This document shows positions 33,496 through 43,070 of a stretch of DNA of 64,000 nt, piece after piece (the stretch's first letter is position 1; each line of letters starts with the position of its first letter). Made by a program: the position numbers and the translations under genes. The DNA comes from Clostridium muellerianum (lineage in GTDB: Bacteria; Bacillota; Clostridia; Clostridiales; Clostridiaceae). The notes beneath the pieces are model-generated. The model had not been told where the DNA came from. It was given only the letters and a program-made list of their open reading frames with translations, and ran no database searches. The stretch is from contig NZ_JABBNI010000014.1 of assembly GCF_012926525.1 (NCBI RefSeq), positions 310,001-374,000 of the forward strand, given 5' to 3'.

Positions 33496-33781
33496 TATGT
33501 AAACTGAAGTAAGAAGAAACGTTAAGCTGTATGAAGACTGATATATGTTATGCAGGAACATTCGAACAAATTTTAGAAGTTCTTTGCTTGAGATATTGAA
33601 AAATGCCGTAATTTTTGCCAGGACGGCAAAAGCTCTGAAAGCGACAGGACGTCGCATTTGAAGAGGTAGGGATTTTTCAATATCTCAAGCAATTAGAACT
33701 TCTTAATGAAGTGAGTGTTCCTGCATAACATATATCAACCGTAATACAGCTTAACGTTTCTTCGGTTACTTGTGTCACATT
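33496..33781. repeat. giant imperfect palindrome 2 with two CAGGACG-loop hairpins
   Basis: Left arm 33496-33609 and right arm 33668-33781 are inverted (GAAACGTTAAGCTGTAT, GATATATGTTATGCAGGAAC, GCTTGAGATATTGAAAAAT and complements). Ends are ATGT/ACAT, flanked on both sides by TATTT, a possible 5-base target duplication. The centre has two perfect hairpins with the same loop: TTTTGCC-AGGAC-GGCAAAA (33613-33631) and GCGAC-AGGAC-GTCGC (33641-33655). An internally deleted relative is at 56443-56509, so this is a mobile, non-autonomous element family. Confidence 0.85.
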
Positions 33782-33790
33782 ATTTTTAAA

Positions 33791-35170
33791 TCATGAAAAA
33801 TTTACAGGTACCTTAATTACAACTTGTGCTCCTCCTGTAATAGGTGAATTTTCAATATGAAGTTCACCACCATGCTGTTTTACAATAGAATTAGCTATAT
33901 ACAATCCCATACCATAATGAGTTTTAGATGTTCGGCTTCCATCACCTGTGTAAAATTGTGTTATAGCAAATTTGATATCTTTTTCTGAAAAACCTTTTCC
34001 GCTGTCTATAATTTTAAAACAAATGTTATCCTGCAAATATTCTACTTTAAAATATATCTTACTATTATCCTTTGAATAATCTACTGCATTAGAAATAACA
34101 TTCATAATTGCTCTGTACATTAAATTATGATCAATATTAATTTCCTCTGGTAAAGATTTTTCTTCAAATTCAACTTGTAATTTTTTTATACATGCAAGAG
34201 CATTTAATTGGCTATAAATATTGTTTACAAATTCCCTTGTATTAACTTTTTCTAATTGTATATTAAAGCCTTGTTCTGCTTTGGAAAGTTCAATAAGTAA
34301 TTTTATGTATTTTTCAATTTGATTGGCATTTTTATGAATAAAATTTGTATATTCTTGTTGATCTTCATTTAAAGGCGAATCTATTAGCAGCTCAGTATTT
34401 CCTTTAATAACTGCAAGAGGAGTTTTTATATCATGCGCAAGAGCTGAAATTTGCTCTCTTTTTGCTTGTTCTATACTCCATTTTTCGCTTAAGGATTTTT
34501 TTAATTCCTCTTTCATATCCGAAAGTGACAGTAATACGTCATTAAATTCCTTAATTTTAGAATAACCTGCTTCAAAATCTAAATCCTTTTCTTTAATTTT
34601 TTCTACTACTTCAAGCAAAGGATTTAGCTGCTTTTTTATCTTTTTTGCATAAAGTGTTGAAACAACAAAAATAATAGTAACACATAAAAAAATAAATATT
34701 AAGGCAAACATTACCTGAGGATTAGGTAAACTATTATTTAAAAAGTTAGGACTATATCTCATTATAATATAATACTGCAGTACACATACTCCATCTTTTC
34801 TTGGGATAACATAATACTGTTTCGTCCCTCCTCGGTAACCATAACTTTCTCCCAGTGCACATTTTTTTGCTTTTTCTAAGTCTTCAGAATTTAAATCTGT
34901 TTTAATTACTTTGTAATTTTTATCAAAAACAACAAATTTGCACCCTTTAGGAATCATACTTTCCGTAACGCTTTGTGCTGATTGAATTTGAGATTTTGAA
35001 GTTTTAGCCAAACCTTCACTATAATTTGCAGGCAAAAATACATTGAGCTTTATAAGCAATAAACTAAGTTCAAAATATATTGCTAAAAAAACAATGAATG
35101 CTATAATCATAGTTAATAAATATCTAAAAAAAATCCTCCTCATAGTAGGTACTTTTTTGCTTATTCCCAT
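33791..35170 (-). CDS. sensor histidine kinase of peptide-resistance system
   Basis: A 459-residue membrane histidine kinase: two helices (about 17-40 and 158-183) flanking an extracellular sensor of about 115 residues, a HAMP-like linker, HisKA with phospho-acceptor His in SALAHDIKTPLAVIKG, and an ATPase domain (NVISNAVDYS, DSGKGFS, HYGMGLYI). Architecture and neighbours resemble NisK/SpaK/CprK-type kinases sensing lantibiotics or cationic peptides. Its ATG overlaps the end of the response regulator gene by 10 bases, indicating translational coupling; no separate ribosome site is seen. Confidence 0.9.
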   Translation of the reverse strand: MGISKKVPTMRRIFFRYLLTMIIAFIVFLAIYFELSLLLIKLNVFLPANYSEGLAKTSKSQIQSAQSVTESMIPKGCKFVVFDKNYKVIKTDLNSEDLEKAKKCALGESYGYRGGTKQYYVIPRKDGVCVLQYYIIMRYSPNFLNNSLPNPQVMFALIFIFLCVTIIFVVSTLYAKKIKKQLNPLLEVVEKIKEKDLDFEAGYSKIKEFNDVLLSLSDMKEELKKSLSEKWSIEQAKREQISALAHDIKTPLAVIKGNTELLIDSPLNEDQQEYTNFIHKNANQIEKYIKLLIELSKAEQGFNIQLEKVNTREFVNNIYSQLNALACIKKLQVEFEEKSLPEEINIDHNLMYRAIMNVISNAVDYSKDNSKIYFKVEYLQDNICFKIIDSGKGFSEKDIKFAITQFYTGDGSRTSKTHYGMGLYIANSIVKQHGGELHIENSPITGGAQVVIKVPVNFS

Positions 35171-35820
35171 TTATAGCCAATCCCCCAAACTGTTTCAATT
35201 GGAAACAATTCAAAAACAGCAAGTTTTGCTCTTATGTTTTTTACATGTTCTGCAATACCTGAGCTGTCACTTTCTCTTTCATAACCATATACAGCTTCAT
35301 AAATTTGCTCTTTTGTAAATACCTGTCCTTTATTTCGTACAAGGAACTCACAAATAGCATATTCACTTTTTGTCATGGGAACTTTTCTGTCTTGTACTAT
35401 GATTTCTTTACTTGCCAGATTAAATTTTATACCAGAAACAGAAATCATGTTGTGCTTTTCTCTGTTTTCCCTCCGCAAATGGGCATTAACTCTGGCACGA
35501 AGTTCTCCTGTACCAAAGGGCTTTTTTATATAATCATCCCCACCTATTCCAAATCCAAACATTATATCACTTTCCATGGTTTTAGCTGTTAAAAATAATA
35601 TTGGTGAGTCTACTAGGTCACGAATTTTTTTACATAATTCAAAACCGTCTATGTCTGGCATCATCACATCTAATAAAATCAGATCATATTTGGTGTATTC
35701 ATTAACCTTTATTGCCTTTGCATCACTAACAATTGTAACAACGTGTCCATCCTTTGCAAGAACATTTTTAACGAGAACTAAAATATCTTTTTCATCATCT
35801 ATTACAAGAATTCTTGCCAT
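35161..35820 (-). CDS. OmpR-family response regulator
   Basis: About 219 residues: receiver domain with acidic pocket (DDEKD), phospho-acceptor Asp in LILLDVMMPDIDGFE and Lys in KKPF, then an OmpR/PhoB winged helix (about 125-219). The ATG at 35820 is chosen because AAAGGTG lies 8 bases before it and it opens directly into the receiver domain (MARILVIDDE); the longer frame to 35868 has no ribosome site. It pairs with the downstream kinase and probably controls the upstream LanFEG-like ABC genes. Confidence 0.92.
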   Translation of the reverse strand: MARILVIDDEKDILVLVKNVLAKDGHVVTIVSDAKAIKVNEYTKYDLILLDVMMPDIDGFELCKKIRDLVDSPILFLTAKTMESDIMFGFGIGGDDYIKKPFGTGELRARVNAHLRRENREKHNMISVSGIKFNLASKEIIVQDRKVPMTKSEYAICEFLVRNKGQVFTKEQIYEAVYGYERESDSSGIAEHVKNIRAKLAVFELFPIETVWGIGYKWE

Positions 35821-35903
35821 AATATCATCACCTTTCAAATTAGTTAAAAATTCAAACTTCAACTGCATTCTTGTATCATATTATTTTTAAACTATGCAAA
35901 AGA

Positions 35904-36674
35904 TTATTCCTCACACTTGCGGCCTTCCCAAAACTTAAACCATAAAAGTTGTAATGTCAATATTCCAAAAGTGTATGCACCCGTAATGAATGATGCTTTC
36001 CGAAGGTTGTATGAAAAATCTGGAATTTCCTTATGCATTGCTGCAGCCATAAAATTTAAAGCAGCAAAATCACAAAATCTTACACTCCATGCCCATGGAA
36101 GATACATCCAACATCTATCTCCCAATCCTGTAATCATTAGAGCAGCAATAAGCATTCCTGCAATTCCAAGAAAAATAGATGCACCTCTGCCAAACTTCAA
36201 GCTAACCCAAAAACTCAATATATAAATAAATATATTACCAAAAGCAATCCATGCAAATGCTTGAAAATATAATGAATATGGAATATTGGATACATGCAAA
36301 AACAATTTTAATCCTAAAAGTACTATACCAAGGGCTAAAAATAGTGAAAACATTCCCATAAGAATCAAAGTAAGCAGCTTACTTAAGCATGTGGTAATCC
36401 TTGATTTTGTACTTAGCAATACTTGAAATTGACCTGCTTGTTCTTCCTGAGAAACAACTATACCGCAAATTATTCCAATTAATAGTGGAAACAACATACT
36501 AAGAGATTCAAAATAAAGCACATGTTTTTCTATGGTTTCTACATTGTTAAATAAATTGTAACACATTAAAAAAAGCAATGCACCCAATACAGGAATTACA
36601 ATATGAATCCAAAATGTTTGGGTATGTTTTAACTTTTGAAAGTCAGCCCTTAAAGCTCTAAATAACGATACCAT
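35904..36674 (-). CDS. lantibiotic-immunity ABC permease, LanG-like
   Basis: A 256-residue permease with six membrane helices, of the ABC-2 type in the MutG/SpaG/LanG immunity family (ALRADFQKLKHTQTFWIHIV near the start; VVSQEEQAGQFQVLLSTKSR after helix 2). It begins one base after the sister permease gene. With the LanE-like permease and LanF-like ATPase it would remove antimicrobial peptides from the membrane. Confidence 0.85.
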   Translation of the reverse strand: MVSLFRALRADFQKLKHTQTFWIHIVIPVLGALLFLMCYNLFNNVETIEKHVLYFESLSMLFPLLIGIICGIVVSQEEQAGQFQVLLSTKSRITTCLSKLLTLILMGMFSLFLALGIVLLGLKLFLHVSNIPYSLYFQAFAWIAFGNIFIYILSFWVSLKFGRGASIFLGIAGMLIAALMITGLGDRCWMYLPWAWSVRFCDFAALNFMAAAMHKEIPDFSYNLRKASFITGAYTFGILTLQLLWFKFWEGRKCEE

Positions 36675-36675
36675 A

Positions 36676-37437
36676 TTATATCACCTCCTGATTTTTAAAC
36701 CAACGTGATGTAGCAATAAGTATTACAACAAATAGCATAATAGACAACATAATTCCTATAGGAACTACACCCGGATTAAGCATATAATCTTTTGCTGCTG
36801 GCATCTGCCCATTGGGAAGTATTCCAAGTATAGGACACATAAGACGGCTAGTCCAGCTGTAAGGACATATCCACCATATAGATTTTACAGCCATCATACT
36901 GTTAAGAGTTATACCTACTGCAACATTTAAGATAACTGGTACAAAAAATCCAAATTTCTTAGCTAAAAATAGACAAATAGGAATTTGCCATAATGATGTT
37001 ATTGCAATGACAATAGCTGCTGTTATTGCATGTACAATTGGAATGACAACTATATATTTTAAAGCAGAACTTGAAATAATCCTTGGTAAAATAAATTTTC
37101 CTACTAAGGCTGCTCCTAATGGCAAAATAATGCAACAAAATAAAACATAAATAGCTATGAGCATAACTTTTGAATTCCAAACTTTTTTTAAGTCAATAGG
37201 CATAGAAAAAATAGCTCTATATTTAATTTTCTTTTCTTCTTTTTGATTTACAAGTGCACAGAGAAGTGCAATATTTCCTGGCAGCATTATCATGTACCAC
37301 CAATTAAATGTATTTAACTCATAATAAACTCCTGACATAACACCAAAAAGCAATGTAATAAGTGGAAAAATCAAAACAAGTTTTTTTGTCATTGTCTTTT
37401 TTAACTTTAAATTTTCTGCTTTTAAATATGAACTCAT
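36676..37437 (-). CDS. lantibiotic-immunity ABC permease, LanE-like
   Basis: A 253-residue six-helix ABC-2 permease of the MutE/EpiE family (YLKAENLKLKKTMTKKLVLI at the start; ALVNQKEEKKIKYRAIFSMP after helix 2). It lies 5 bases downstream of the ATPase gene and 1 base upstream of the second permease. The two-permease-plus-ATPase set matches LanFEG and C. difficile CprABC, systems that give resistance to nisin, gallidermin and similar peptides. Confidence 0.87.
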   Translation of the reverse strand: MSSYLKAENLKLKKTMTKKLVLIFPLITLLFGVMSGVYYELNTFNWWYMIMLPGNIALLCALVNQKEEKKIKYRAIFSMPIDLKKVWNSKVMLIAIYVLFCCIILPLGAALVGKFILPRIISSSALKYIVVIPIVHAITAAIVIAITSLWQIPICLFLAKKFGFFVPVILNVAVGITLNSMMAVKSIWWICPYSWTSRLMCPILGILPNGQMPAAKDYMLNPGVVPIGIMLSIMLFVVILIATSRWFKNQEVI

Positions 37438-37442
37438 TTTAA

Positions 37443-38150
37443 TTACCTCATTTCCCTTTTACTTTTTTTAACTACTTCCATAAAGAGAGTTTCTAAGTCT
37501 TCACCTTGATTAATTTTTCCTTCATAGCCTAAAATACCATTGCTTATAATACCAATATGATCTGCAATAAGTTCTACTTCTGACAGTATGTGGCTGGATA
37601 AAATAACCGTTATCCCCTGTTCTGGAAATGAACGAATAAGCGTTCTCAAATCTTGAATGCCTATAGGATCTAATCCATTAGTAGGTTCATCTAAAATCAA
37701 TAATTTAGGATGATTAAGTAGTGCAATGGCAATTCCAAGCCTCTGTTTCATTCCCATAGAAAACTGTCCTGCACGTTTTTTCCCTGTGTTTGTTAAATCA
37801 ACAGTTTGTAACACTTCATCAATACGGAATTCCTTAAGTCCTAAAAGTGTGGTTCTCACTTTTAAATTCTCTCTTGCAGTTAAATTTTCATATAGCGGAG
37901 GTGATTCAATTAGTGTACCAATATCATTTAAATCCTTTCTGCTCCATGGGTGTCCCTGAAAAGTGATTTCTCCTGAAGTTTGGTGAAGCATTCCTGTAAT
38001 CATCTTTAATGTAGTGGATTTTCCTGCACCATTAGGCCCTAGTAGACCATAAATTGAGTTCTCTTTAATAGCAAGTGAAATATTATTTACTGCTCGCTGC
38101 CCTTTAAAATTTTTACATAGATTCTCTGTTTTTAAAATATACTTTTCCAT
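37443..38150 (-). CDS. lantibiotic-immunity ABC ATPase, LanF-like
   Basis: About 235 residues: Walker A GPNGAGKST, Q-loop LIESPPLYENLTA, signature FSMGMKQRLG, Walker B LLILDEPTNGLDP, H-loop SSHILSEVE. The EESPP-like Q-loop variant (IESPPLY) is typical of LanF/BcrA-type ATPases. The ATG at 38150 is preferred: AGAGG lies 10 bases upstream, while the ATG at 38168 has no ribosome site. First gene of a five-gene operon: ATPase, two permeases, response regulator, kinase. Confidence 0.92.
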   Translation of the reverse strand: MEKYILKTENLCKNFKGQRAVNNISLAIKENSIYGLLGPNGAGKSTTLKMITGMLHQTSGEITFQGHPWSRKDLNDIGTLIESPPLYENLTARENLKVRTTLLGLKEFRIDEVLQTVDLTNTGKKRAGQFSMGMKQRLGIAIALLNHPKLLILDEPTNGLDPIGIQDLRTLIRSFPEQGITVILSSHILSEVELIADHIGIISNGILGYEGKINQGEDLETLFMEVVKKSKREMR

Positions 38151-38254
38151 TATTATCAATCCTCTCATTTACTAACAATACATTATTTTCTAAGATATCT
38201 TAATTCATGATTTATTATAAACATCAATTTTAAGGATTTTATAAGGATTTAAAA

Positions 38255-38294
38255 AAATAATCCCAGTGACTTTTTTTCATCACTGAGATTATTT
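38255..38294 (-). terminator. intrinsic terminator after DEAD-box genes
   Basis: Fifteen-base stem with one mismatch (AAATAATCCCAGTGA against TCACTGAGATTATTT), followed by a T-run on the minus strand. Confidence 0.8.
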
Positions 38295-38308
38295 AACCAA
38301 AATTATTT

Positions 38309-39457
38309 TTATCTACGTTCTATTATTTTCCCTTTGTACATGTCTTTTAGATTTATTTTTATATTAAAAGTCTTCTCATATTGCTTAATTAACCCTTTCT
38401 CTCTATCTGTAAATATACATATAGATTTACCAGCCTTACCAGCTCTAGCTGTTCTTCCTGCTCTATGTAGATAGTTATCAGTATCTTCTGGTATATCGTA
38501 GCTAAAAATGCACTCCACATCCTGTATATCAAGACCTCTAGCTGCTATATCAGAAGCTACAAGTAAATTAATTTTACCTGCCTTGAAGTCTTCTAAAGCT
38601 CTTTTACGTACTTCCTTATCTGCAGTTCCATATATAGCTTCTGATTTTATTCCATGATAATTTAACTTTTCCGTAAGTATTTCTATTTCATCAGGTTTAT
38701 TTACAAATACAATAGCCTTTTTAGGATTTAATATGTGAAAGACCTTTCTTAAAATTAGTATTTTATCTCTTTGCTCACATTTAAAACACATATGCTCTAT
38801 ATTTTCATTCATAGAAGTTTTTCCCTGTGTTCTTATAACTTCATATTCTTTCATTAAAGTTTTTGCTATATCCAAAGTTCTTTCATCTATAGTTGCTGAA
38901 AAAAACATTAATTGTCTATCCTTTAATGTAGTTTTTATTATAGCCTTAACATCTTCTACATTGTTTTTATCTAAAAGTTTATCCGCCTCATCAACTACAA
39001 TGATTTTTATCATATGTGCTTTCATTTTTTTAAGCTTAATAAGTTGAAGTATTCTACCTGTAGATCCAACAACTATATGAGGTTTATTGTTTTTTAAATT
39101 TTCTATTTGTTTTTTTATATTTATATTTCCTATTATAGCTGCTGATTTAACTAGTATTTCTGAATCCAAAGCTAAAGTTTTTATCACATCATTTACCTGA
39201 ATTGCAAGTTCATGTGTAGGTGTAAGTATAAATGCCTGCACTGCCTTACTACTTGTATCTATATTTTGAAATATAGGAGCTAAATAAGCTAAAGTTTTTC
39301 CGCTGCCTGTTTCTGCTTCCCCTACTATATCCTTGTTTAAAATAGCCTGTGGAATTGCTTCTACTTGTATTTCTGTTGCATATTCAATGCCTTCTTTTTT
39401 TAAACCTTCTATTATTTTTTCATTTATACCTAATTCTTTAAATAAAGTTTTTGTCAT
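38309..39457 (-). CDS. DEAD-box RNA helicase (core only)
   Basis: A 382-residue DEAD-box helicase with Q motif (YATEIQVEAIPQ), Walker A AETGSGKT, DEAD box VVDEADKLLD, SAT motif and C-terminal HRAGRTARAG. It ends about 15 residues after the second RecA domain, with no RNA-binding extension. It follows another DEAD-box gene on the same strand by 17 bases. Likely an RNA chaperone in ribosome assembly or mRNA decay; exact role unknown. Confidence 0.92.
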   Translation of the reverse strand: MTKTLFKELGINEKIIEGLKKEGIEYATEIQVEAIPQAILNKDIVGEAETGSGKTLAYLAPIFQNIDTSSKAVQAFILTPTHELAIQVNDVIKTLALDSEILVKSAAIIGNINIKKQIENLKNNKPHIVVGSTGRILQLIKLKKMKAHMIKIIVVDEADKLLDKNNVEDVKAIIKTTLKDRQLMFFSATIDERTLDIAKTLMKEYEVIRTQGKTSMNENIEHMCFKCEQRDKILILRKVFHILNPKKAIVFVNKPDEIEILTEKLNYHGIKSEAIYGTADKEVRKRALEDFKAGKINLLVASDIAARGLDIQDVECIFSYDIPEDTDNYLHRAGRTARAGKAGKSICIFTDREKGLIKQYEKTFNIKINLKDMYKGKIIERR

Positions 39458-39474
39458 GTGTTTTTAACTCCTTT

Positions 39475-40917
39475 TTATTTACTAGCTAATTCTACTCTAA
39501 CTTTTTTTCCTTTAATAGTGCCCTCACTAAGAGCCTTTAATACCTTTGGACCTTTTCCATCTAATATATCAATATAAGAATGAGTATCATGAATATCTAT
39601 AACTCCTATTATTTCCGCACTAAGTCCAGTAGAATTTGAAATAGCTCCTACTATATCTCCTGGTCTAATTTTCTTTTTCTTTCCTGCATTTATGTATATC
39701 TTTGTTATCTCACTGTTTAAATCTGCAGTTTTTCCCTTTTTAAGCGGTTTCATTTTGTTTTTACTTAAAAAAGCTTCTTTATTTTGATTTGCGTCTTTTT
39801 CTGTTGGAAGTTCACATTTTGGTATTTCCATTTGTATATAATCTTCTATTTCACTTAAAAATCTATCTTCATTAGGAGTAGAAAATGTTATAGCAGTACC
39901 TTTATTTCCTGCTCTACCTGTTCTTCCTATTCTGTGAATATAGCTTTCTTTCTCCATAGGCAAATCATAATTTATTACATGAGTAACATTATCTATATCT
40001 ATACCCCTAGCAGCTACATCTGTAGCTATAAGAAATCTAAATTCTCCTCTTTTAAAACTATTCATTGTATCTAATCTTTCATTTTGAAGCATTCCACCAT
40101 GTATTTTATCACAGGAGTATTTTTCTGCTTTCATTCTGCTTGCAACGTAATCCACATTATTCTTTGTTCTACAAAATACTATTGCAGTATCTGGATTCTC
40201 CATATAAAGCAAATTTCTAAGTAAAGAAAATTTGTTTTTCTCTTCTATAATATAACATTTTTGTTCTATGTTATCTACTGTAAGTTTTTCTGGAGTTATT
40301 TCTACTTTAGCTGGATTTTTCATATATTTTTTTGATAAATTTTCTATAGCCTCAGGCATAGTAGCTGAAAAGAGCATATTTTGTCTGCTTACAGGAATGT
40401 TTTCTATAATTTCACTTACTTCCTCTATGAATCCCATATTGAGCATTTCATCAGCTTCATCTAAAATTAAAAACTTTATATTTTCTAGATTCATATTTCC
40501 TCTTTTTATGTGATCTAAAGTTCTTCCTGGAGTCCCAACTATTATATGTACCCTCTGCTTTAATTCTTTCTTTTGTGTGTCCATAGGCTGTTTACCAAAA
40601 ATAGCTGCACATCTAATTCTTTTAAATCTTCCTATGTTACTTATGTCTTCTTTTATCTGAACTGCCAGCTCCCTAGTTGGAGTTAGTATTAAAGCTTGAG
40701 CTTCATTTTCTTCTATTTCCATATGTTCACATATAGGAATAGCGAAAGCAGCAGTTTTTCCACTTCCAGTTTGAGACTTTACTATAACATCTTTTCCCTG
40801 CAGAATTAAAGGTATTACTTGTTGTTGGACCTTCGAAGGTTTCTTATATCCTATATTTTTAATGGATTTTAGTATATCCTGCCCTAATCTAAAATCTTCA
40901 AATTTTATTTCACTCAT
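39475..40917 (-). CDS. dbpA: DEAD-box RNA helicase with DbpA RNA-binding domain
   Basis: About 480 residues: Q motif (YKKPSKVQQQVIP), Walker A SQTGSGKT, DEAD (LILDEADEMLNMGF), SAT, HRIGRTGRAG, then a basic linker and a C-terminal DbpA-type RNA-recognition domain (about 405-480, TKIYINAGKKKKIRPGDIVG). DbpA proteins bind 23S rRNA hairpin 92 in 50S assembly. The ATG at 40917 has AAGGA 10 bases upstream and opens with the usual N-terminus (MSEIKFEDF); upstream in-frame codons to 40995 lack a ribosome site. Confidence 0.92.
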   Translation of the reverse strand: MSEIKFEDFRLGQDILKSIKNIGYKKPSKVQQQVIPLILQGKDVIVKSQTGSGKTAAFAIPICEHMEIEENEAQALILTPTRELAVQIKEDISNIGRFKRIRCAAIFGKQPMDTQKKELKQRVHIIVGTPGRTLDHIKRGNMNLENIKFLILDEADEMLNMGFIEEVSEIIENIPVSRQNMLFSATMPEAIENLSKKYMKNPAKVEITPEKLTVDNIEQKCYIIEEKNKFSLLRNLLYMENPDTAIVFCRTKNNVDYVASRMKAEKYSCDKIHGGMLQNERLDTMNSFKRGEFRFLIATDVAARGIDIDNVTHVINYDLPMEKESYIHRIGRTGRAGNKGTAITFSTPNEDRFLSEIEDYIQMEIPKCELPTEKDANQNKEAFLSKNKMKPLKKGKTADLNSEITKIYINAGKKKKIRPGDIVGAISNSTGLSAEIIGVIDIHDTHSYIDILDGKGPKVLKALSEGTIKGKKVRVELASK

Positions 40918-41042
40918 ATTAGCATTTTCCTTTCTTATTATATCCACTTTTAAAATTCTTTCACATATAACTTTACTATTATAGCACACAATCATATTAT
41001 ATGTAATTTTATCTAATATTTACGTTATTTAATAATATTATA

Positions 41043-41071
41043 TTGACAAAAATCAGTAAATCGTTTATATT
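41043..41071 (+). promoter_or_regulatory. sigma-A promoter of cooS operon
   Basis: Perfect -35 TTGACA (41043-41048), 17 bases, TATATT (41066-41071). The predicted start near 41078 gives a leader of about 90 bases. Confidence 0.75.
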
Positions 41072-41170
41072 TAATTTATGGATAAAGATTATTTGTAAAT
41101 TAATCGTATTCTGAAAGAAATTATATTAAAAGATAATAAATGTTAATAATTTATATTTGGAGGTTTTATA

Positions 41171-43048
41171 ATGACAAACAACAAAACTTGTAAATCAGCA
41201 GATACTGTCCTAGAAAATTTTATATGCTCTTTAGATGTAGAAACTTCTCATCATAGAGTGGAAAAGCAAAAAGTTAAATGTGGCTTTGGACAACTTGGAG
41301 TTTGCTGTAGATTATGCTCTAATGGTCCCTGTAGAATAACTCCTAACTCTCCAAACGGAATTTGTGGTGCTAATGCTGATACAATAGTAGCTAGAAACTT
41401 ATTAAGAGCTGTAGCTGCAGGTTCTGGATGTTATATCCATGTAGTAGAAACTACGGCTAGAAATGTAAAATCCGTAGGTGAAACTGGCGGAGAAATAAAA
41501 GGAATTAATGCACTTAATACTTTAGCAGAACATCTTGGCATAACAGAGACTGATATTTATAAAAAAGCAGTACTTGTAGCTGATGAAGTGCTTAAAGATT
41601 TATATAAACCAAAGTTTGAAAAAATGGAAATAGTAAATAAAATAGGATATGAACCTAGACTTAAATATTGGGAGAAGTTAAATATAATGCCAGGAGGAGC
41701 TAAATCAGAAGTTTTTGATGCAATTGTAAAAACTTCTACAAATTTAAATAGTGATCCTGTAGATATGCTTTTAAACTGTTTAAAACTTGGAATATCCACT
41801 GGTGTATACGGACTTACTTTAACTAATTTATTAAATGATATAGTTTTAGGCGAACCAGCTATAAGATCTGCAAAAGTTGGTTTTAAAGTTGTGGATACAG
41901 ATTATATAAACTTAATGATAACAGGACATCAACAATCAATAATATCACATTTAGAAGAAGAACTTATAAAACATGAGGTAGTTCAAAAAGCTAAAGAAGT
42001 TGGAGCTAAAGGCTTCAAATTAGTTGGCTGCACTTGCGTTGGACAGGATTTACAGCTTAGAGGAAAACATTATGATGATGTCTTTTCAGGACATGCTGGA
42101 AATAACTTTACAAGTGAAGCTTTAATAGCTACTGGTGGTATTGATGCAATAGTATCTGAATTTAACTGTACTCTTCCTGGAATTGAACCTATAGCAGATA
42201 AATTCATGGTTAAAATGATATGCCTAGATGACGTTGCTAAAAAGGCTAATGCAGATTATTTTGAATACTCTTTTGAAGATAGAGAAGAAATAAGCAATTA
42301 CATTATAGATAAAGCTCTTGAAAGTTATAAATCAAGAAGATCCCAAATTGAAATGAATGTTCCTGAAAATCATGGTTTTGATGATGTAATAACAGGTGTA
42401 AGTGAAAATTCCCTTAAAGCATTTTTAGGAGGAAACTGGAAAGCTTTAGTAGACTTAATTGCTGCTGGTAAAATAAAAGGAGTTGCAGGAATAGTAGGTT
42501 GTTCAAATTTAACAACTAAAGGTCATGATATATTTACAGTAGAACTTACAAAAGAACTTATAAAGAGAAATATAATTGTACTTTCTGCAGGATGCTCTAG
42601 TGGTGGTCTTGAAAACGTAGGACTTATGTCACCATCAGCAGCTGAACTTGCAGGTGATAGTTTGAAAGAAGTATGCAAAGCTCTTGGCATACCACCTGTT
42701 TTAAACTTTGGTCCATGTCTTGCTATAGGAAGATTAGAAATCGTAGCTAAAGAACTAGCAGAATATTTAAAAATAGATATACCTCAACTTCCACTTGTAC
42801 TTTCTGCACCTCAGTGGCTTGAAGAACAAGCACTAGCAGATGGATGTTTTGGACTTGCTCTTGGACTTCCACTTCACCTTGGTTCATCTCCTTTTATAGG
42901 CGGAAGTAAAGTTGTAACAAAAGTACTTACAGAAGATATGGAAAACCTTACAGGTGGAAAATTAATAGTAGAGGATGACATACTAAAAGCTGCAGACGCG
43001 CTAGAGGAAATCGTACTTAAGCGCCGCAAAAGTTTAGGCCTTAGTTAA
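41171..43048 (+). CDS. cooS: anaerobic carbon monoxide dehydrogenase catalytic subunit
   Basis: A 625-residue Ni-Fe CO dehydrogenase oxidising CO to CO2. The N-terminal Cys cluster for the D and B clusters is intact (CGFGQLGVCCRLCSNGPCRI, then GICGAN). C-cluster ligands appear in NCTLPGIE, GIVGCSN, LSAGCSS and FGPC. Near residue 78 the usual AHSDHGRH His tract is replaced by GCYIHVVETTARN, as in a divergent CooS clade found in acetogens such as C. ljungdahlii. Electrons pass to the polyferredoxin and flavoprotein encoded next. TTGGAGG precedes the ATG. It is not next to acetyl-CoA synthase genes, so it is a monofunctional enzyme. Confidence 0.95.
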   Translation: MTNNKTCKSADTVLENFICSLDVETSHHRVEKQKVKCGFGQLGVCCRLCSNGPCRITPNSPNGICGANADTIVARNLLRAVAAGSGCYIHVVETTARNVKSVGETGGEIKGINALNTLAEHLGITETDIYKKAVLVADEVLKDLYKPKFEKMEIVNKIGYEPRLKYWEKLNIMPGGAKSEVFDAIVKTSTNLNSDPVDMLLNCLKLGISTGVYGLTLTNLLNDIVLGEPAIRSAKVGFKVVDTDYINLMITGHQQSIISHLEEELIKHEVVQKAKEVGAKGFKLVGCTCVGQDLQLRGKHYDDVFSGHAGNNFTSEALIATGGIDAIVSEFNCTLPGIEPIADKFMVKMICLDDVAKKANADYFEYSFEDREEISNYIIDKALESYKSRRSQIEMNVPENHGFDDVITGVSENSLKAFLGGNWKALVDLIAAGKIKGVAGIVGCSNLTTKGHDIFTVELTKELIKRNIIVLSAGCSSGGLENVGLMSPSAAELAGDSLKEVCKALGIPPVLNFGPCLAIGRLEIVAKELAEYLKIDIPQLPLVLSAPQWLEEQALADGCFGLALGLPLHLGSSPFIGGSKVVTKVLTEDMENLTGGKLIVEDDILKAADALEEIVLKRRKSLGLS

Positions 43049-43070
43049 GTAAGATTGGAAGGTGTGCTTT

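Noticed and set aside
33472-33657. 61-codon ORF on the minus strand
   Set aside because: It lies wholly inside the giant palindrome and its hairpins; no ribosome site, and composition follows the repeat.
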